Origin: Gammaproteobacteria bacterium
GTDB lineage: Bacteria > Pseudomonadota > Gammaproteobacteria > Arenicellales > JAOTYS01
Direction: 5' to 3'
NCBI GenBank assembly: GCA_029861795.1
Contig: JAOTYS010000124.1
Span: forward strand, 1 to 10,841
Length of the DNA stretch: 10,841 nt
Shown: piece by piece, positions 7,916 through 10,841 of the stretch
Position numbering within the stretch: position 1 is the stretch's first letter
Layout: each line of letters begins with the position of its first letter
Notes under the pieces: generated by a model
Database searches by the model: none
The model's input: only the letters and a program-made list of their open reading frames with translations
Told to the model about the DNA's origin: nothing
Translations under genes and position numbers: made by a program

Positions 7916-8395
7916 ATGATAAATTTCAGTCAAATCCTTCCGCAGTTGTTCATCGGCAGCCAGCCTCGAAGCGAAGTCGATGTAGGTGTTTTGAAGCGAG
8001 CCGGGATTGGTGCAGTTCTCAATTTGCAGACAGACAAGGACTTCATTGATTGGGGCATCGACTGGAATCAGCTTGAGCAGCACTATGCCCAGCAAGCCAT
8101 CGCGGTAAGTCGGGTCCCGATCCTGGACTTCAACCCCGTTGATTTGAGCGCGAAGCTGGTGAGCGCTGCTGAGGAACTCGACCGAATGCTGACCCCTCAC
8201 CAACGGGTGTACCTACACTGCACTGCTGGAATAGGCCGCGCCCCTACAGTTGCGATTGCCTACCTATCCTGGCACCGGGATATGGAACTGGATGAAGCAC
8301 ACACCCTCGTCACCGAGGCCAGATCCTGCGCGCCGAGCGTTGACGCGATTCGACTGGCCAATGCTGAGCTTAAACTAAAACTGCACAGCAAATGA
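7916..8395 (+). CDS. Dual-specificity phosphatase resembling glucan phosphatases (SEX4/LSF2 type)
   Basis: This 159-residue cytosolic protein has no signal peptide. The catalytic loop HCTAGIGRAP (101-110) gives nucleophile C102 and phosphate-binding R108. D71 in LDFNP is the likely general acid. Beyond the generic CX5R motif, several stretches recall plant starch phosphatases as I remember them: LFIGSQP (11-17), VLNLQTDKDFIDWGID (34-49), DFNPVDL (71-77), RAPTVAIAYL (108-117) and RSCAP...AIR (136-146). CTAGIGR fits the glucan-phosphatase signature (Cys, polar residue, Ala-Gly, aliphatic residue, Gly-Arg). Plant SEX4 adds a carbohydrate-binding domain, absent here. The likely reaction is removal of phosphate monoesters, possibly from a phosphorylated alpha-glucan; protein or lipid substrates remain possible. 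A 231-bp non-coding stretch with no clear promoter or terminator precedes it. Its stop overlaps the next start (ATGA), so it heads the cluster leading to sfsA. Confidence 0.85.
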   Translation: MINFSQILPQLFIGSQPRSEVDVGVLKRAGIGAVLNLQTDKDFIDWGIDWNQLEQHYAQQAIAVSRVPILDFNPVDLSAKLVSAAEELDRMLTPHQRVYLHCTAGIGRAPTVAIAYLSWHRDMELDEAHTLVTEARSCAPSVDAIRLANAELKLKLHSK

Positions 8396-9109
8396 GCCGG
8401 ATTGACATCGCGGTAGTTCACGCTCATCAACTGACCAAACGATATAGCGACGTGGAGGTCGTTCGGGGTATCGACTTTCAAATTCCCTCAGGGAAGTGCA
8501 TTGGCCTGCTTGGTCCAAACCGTGCCGGCAAGACTACCACCCTAAGGATGAAAATGTCTGGATTGCCATATCTCACTTTCTTGGCATCTGGGGTAGTCGC
8601 GTCCCCGGCCATGTATACCGCCTCATTCGAGGGCATGCACTCCGTGTACACCCGCATGGTCCCTCAGCGCACCTATGAGGCATGTTCGCTACGTCACCAG
8701 AGGTGGACGACATAATCGCCGGAGAAATACTGTGGTGCGCAACCAAGAGCGTGATCAGCGGCAGCACCGTATTGTTGGTCGCGGCGATTCTGGGTGCGGT
8801 GCAAACCTGGGAGGCGGTGCTTGTGGTGCCGATGGTATTTCGTATGAGTTCTTCAATTATTACTTCACCCTAGTGCTCACGCCTATGTTCATGCTTTGTG
8901 GCGTGTTCTATCCCCTTCAGTCACTTCCCGATGCGTTGCAATCATTGGTTCAACTGCTGCCGCTTAGCTACGCGGTCGCGCTGGTGCGACCATTGGTCAC
9001 AGGCCAAGAACTCAGCGCGGTCGTTTTGCACATCACGGTACCCGCTACCTACGCAGCGGTCGGCTATTACGTTTCCGTCGTCCTGGTGCGGCGCAGGTTG
9101 ATCGTGTAA
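8392..9109 (+). pseudogene. Decayed NodI/NodJ-like ABC exporter: ATPase start fused to permease, with two later frameshifts
   Basis: The first part reads as the start of a NodI/DrrA-type ATPase: QLTKRY (13-18) and a Walker A GPNRAGKTTTLRM (41-53) in which R44 replaces the conserved Gly. At about 8548-8562 the text changes in frame to the middle of an ABC-2 permease: GLPYLTFLASGVVASPAM (57-74), then EGMHSVYTRMVPQRTYEA (80-97). The rest of the ATPase (Q-loop, signature, Walker B) and the permease N-terminus are missing. A one-base loss between 8681 and 8682 moves the permease to another frame (SPEVDDIIAGEILWCATKS). At about 8838-8842 roughly 20 codons are lost and the frame shifts again, to SYEFFNYYFTLVLTPMF and LCGVFYP, ending RRRLIV at the TAA 9107-9109. 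The intact version would be two proteins exporting a small molecule or glycan. The longest product now possible is 107 residues and cannot work as a transporter. The ATGA junction with the phosphatase survives. Confidence 0.88.
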
Positions 9110-9810
9110 TGCAATACACTCCTCTTTGCAACGGTAAGCTTCTTAGACGCTATAAGCGCTTCTTAGCAGATGTGGAACTACCAAATGGGTCAATCGTTGT
9201 GGCTCACTGCCCAAACACTGGCTCCATGGCGACTTGCTGGGGGCCCGGGGTTCCAGTGCAACTCAGCCATAGTGACAACCCAAAACGTAAGCTGCCGTGG
9301 ACGCTGGAACGGGTGGATATGGGCGCTGGGTGGGTGGGTGTAAACACCGGTCGCGTCAATACAGTGATCGCAGAGGGTGTCGCGAGTGGCGCTATTTCCC
9401 ATTTGACGGGCTATGATCAGATTGTGCGTGAGCCGCCTTACAGTGCCCATGGCTTTCCACCGTCTCGATTCGACCTATTGCTGAGTTCCCTCGATCTGCC
9501 TGATGCCTATGTCGAAATCAAGAACACCACTTTGCTTGAAGGTGATTGCATCAAATTCCCCGATGCAGTGACCAAGCGTGGTCGTAAGCACTTGGCGCTG
9601 CTCGCAGTCGCTGTTCAACAAGGATATCGCGGTGTCATCGTTTTTGCGATAAATCGCCCCGAAGGAAGTTACTTTGCACCAGCCGAGGACATCGACCCAG
9701 CTTACGCCGATACCTTAGAGTCGGTATGGCGAAAAGGGGTTGAGATAATAGTAGTGCGGCTCAGGCACACGCGCGAAGGTATTGAAGTGGCCGGTAGCGT
9801 TCAATACTAA
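9109..9810 (+). CDS. sfsA: Sugar fermentation stimulation protein SfsA
   Basis: This is a 233-residue protein of the full family length. Family hallmarks are RYKRFLADV (14-22), HCPNTGSM (33-40), SDNPKRK (55-61), FPDAVTKRGRKHL (150-162) and GVEI (210-213). The family combines an OB-like N-terminal half with a PD-(D/E)XK nuclease-like half. The matching acidic and basic residues here are D122 in SRFDLLL and E136/K138 in VEIKNTTL. In E. coli SfsA was found as a factor that raises maltose use and binds DNA; its real activity is unsettled. The ATG shares its first base with the TAA of the broken exporter (TAATG), so translation was probably coupled to the permease. With the exporter out of frame, ribosomes reach this point only if they enter in the last permease frame or start afresh. 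No strong Shine-Dalgarno sequence is visible. Confidence 0.95.
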   Translation: MQYTPLCNGKLLRRYKRFLADVELPNGSIVVAHCPNTGSMATCWGPGVPVQLSHSDNPKRKLPWTLERVDMGAGWVGVNTGRVNTVIAEGVASGAISHLTGYDQIVREPPYSAHGFPPSRFDLLLSSLDLPDAYVEIKNTTLLEGDCIKFPDAVTKRGRKHLALLAVAVQQGYRGVIVFAINRPEGSYFAPAEDIDPAYADTLESVWRKGVEIIVVRLRHTREGIEVAGSVQY

Positions 9811-9850
9811 AGTGATAGCCGGCAGATCATACTCTGATCTCCTCTCGCCA

Positions 9851-10561
9851 ATGCCCACTGCGCCGCTCATCACGATCCGTGACCTCACTAAAGAGTACCA
9901 AGAAGGGGAACAACGTCACGCCGTACTTCGCGCGGTAGATCTAGACATTATCCCTGGAACCTTTAACGTGTTGCTAGGGCGCAGCGGCACCGGTAAGTCT
10001 ACCCTGCTAAATCTGATTAGCGGCATTGATCTTCCTACCACGGGATCAATTCAAATCGATGGCACCATGCTCACGGAGCTTTCCGAGCATCATCGCACTT
10101 TGTTTCGGCGACGACATATCGGGTTTGTATTTCAGTTCTTTAATCTCATTCCAACTTTGACCGTTGCAGAGAACGTAATGCTACCGTTGGAGCTTAACGG
10201 TCTACATGATCCCGCCGGTCGTAAGGAACGACTTACCGAACTGCTAGCTCGCGTGGATCTAGAGCACAGGGCATCCAGCTTTCCAGACAGACTTTCAGGT
10301 GGTGAGCAACAACGCATCGCCCTAGTGCGGGCCTTAAGTCATCGACCGCAAATTCTGTTAGCCGATGAACCCACCGGCAATTTAGATCTTGATAGTGCGG
10401 CCGCCGTGCTAACGCTTCTCCGGGAGCTTCCCTGCGAAACCGGCACCACGGTAGTAATGGCAACCCACAGTCACGATGCGGCGCGCGCGTCGGACCGGGT
10501 GTTGACCATCACAAACGGAACCATCATGGAGTGCAATAAGTCAGACGGAGGGTCTTCATGA
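9851..10561 (+). CDS. ABC transporter ATP-binding protein, LolD/MacB-like
   Basis: With the ATG at 9851 the protein has 236 residues, normal for this branch. A TTG at 9782 would add 23 residues unlike an ABC N-terminus, overlap sfsA and have AAGG only two bases before it, so it is not preferred. Motifs: Walker A GRSGTGKST (43-51), Q-loop Q95 in GFVFQFFNLIPTLTVAENV, signature LSGGEQQR (148-155), Walker B ILLADEP with E173, the NLD D-loop (177-179) and H-loop H206. All are intact. It is a homologue, not a copy, of the YbbA encoded at 3591-4286. The stop overlaps the start of the following permease by 4 bp (ATGA), so the two form one transporter of the FtsX type, probably acting on an envelope component. 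sfsA ends 40 bp upstream on the same strand. Confidence 0.92.
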   Translation: MPTAPLITIRDLTKEYQEGEQRHAVLRAVDLDIIPGTFNVLLGRSGTGKSTLLNLISGIDLPTTGSIQIDGTMLTELSEHHRTLFRRRHIGFVFQFFNLIPTLTVAENVMLPLELNGLHDPAGRKERLTELLARVDLEHRASSFPDRLSGGEQQRIALVRALSHRPQILLADEPTGNLDLDSAAAVLTLLRELPCETGTTVVMATHSHDAARASDRVLTITNGTIMECNKSDGGSS

Positions 10562-10841
10562 CTCTGCTTCGGGCGAGCTTACGCTACCACATAGCTCACC
10601 CCTGGCAAGTGGGTTTGTCGCTTGTCGGCATTGCGCTGGGGGTGGCAGTGGTCAGCGCCATAGATCTAGCCAACGGCAGCGCGCGCCGCGCGTTCCAAAT
10701 TGCCAACCAGACGGTATCGGGGCACAGCACGCACCAGATCATCGGAGGCCCTGTGGGCTTACCCGAGGATGTCTATCGAGACATTCGAATGAAAGGTACA
10801 AACGCATCCCTTGCCCCTGTTGTGACCGGTTACGTCCAACT
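10558..10841 (+). CDS. FtsX-type ABC transporter permease, N-terminal part (cut by window edge)
   Basis: The first 94 codons are present and the frame is open to the right edge. The ATG at 10558 overlaps the ATPase stop by 4 bp. A short amphipathic start (MTLLRASLRYHIAHPWQ) precedes one membrane helix (about 18-36, VGLSLVGIALGVAVVSAID). Then comes the beginning of a periplasmic domain with NGSARRAFQ (39-47), THQIIGGPVGLP (58-69) and VYRDIR (72-77). This order is that of MacB/LolC/FtsX permeases: helix 1, large periplasmic domain, then three further helices outside the window. Whether it has one or two FtsX cores cannot be seen here. The substrate is unknown. Confidence 0.85.
   Translation, partial: MTLLRASLRYHIAHPWQVGLSLVGIALGVAVVSAIDLANGSARRAFQIANQTVSGHSTHQIIGGPVGLPEDVYRDIRMKGTNASLAPVVTGYVQ

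Noticed and set aside
7844..8203. 119-codon minus-strand frame
   Set aside because: It is antisense to the phosphatase gene, whose catalytic motifs prove the plus strand.
9782..9850. TTG start for the second ABC ATPase
   Set aside because: It overlaps sfsA, the ribosome-site-like AAGG is only two bases away, and the family N-terminus begins at 9851.

Overview
The window looks like chromosomal DNA of a Gram-negative bacterium, most likely a gammaproteobacterium. The evidence is the divergent tesA / ybbA-ybbP cluster arranged as in Escherichia coli, an sfsA gene, an Omp85-type outer-membrane protein and two ABC systems of the FtsX/MacB (LolD-like) kind. Base composition is moderate in most genes. 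The glycosyltransferase gene at 5050-5853 is clearly AT-richer. The species cannot be named from the sequence.

Left part (1-4935). On the minus strand, ybbA (ATPase), ybbP (large FtsX-type permease, start overlapping ybbA by 4 bp) and a polytopic membrane protein resembling GT-C glycosyltransferases (cut by the left edge) read in one direction and may be co-transcribed. tesA, a secreted SGNH esterase/thioesterase, reads the other way. The coding 5' ends of tesA and ybbA overlap by 14 bp, so each gene's promoter must lie inside the other gene.

Middle part (4936-7684). An AT-rich family 2 glycosyltransferase (minus strand) converges on tesA. A gap of about 460 bp follows, with no recognisable gene but with one long open frame that lacks a good start. 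Then comes an exported Omp85-family protein with a single POTRA domain and a beta-barrel.

Right part (7916-10841, all plus strand) is a tightly packed, probably co-transcribed cluster. It starts with a small dual-specificity phosphatase whose sequence closely recalls plant glucan phosphatases (SEX4/LSF2 type). Next is a decayed NodI/NodJ-like ABC exporter, in which the start of the ATPase is joined to the middle of the permease and two further frameshifts follow. Then come sfsA, a LolD-like ATPase and the first 94 residues of an FtsX-type permease. Gene junctions are of the ATGA or TAATG kind, except for a 40-bp gap between sfsA and the ATPase.

The most interesting points are the glucan-phosphatase-like enzyme in a bacterium and the fused, broken exporter wedged between it and sfsA. 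The overlapping tesA/ybbA heads are also notable. No tRNA, rRNA, CRISPR array or intact mobile element was seen.
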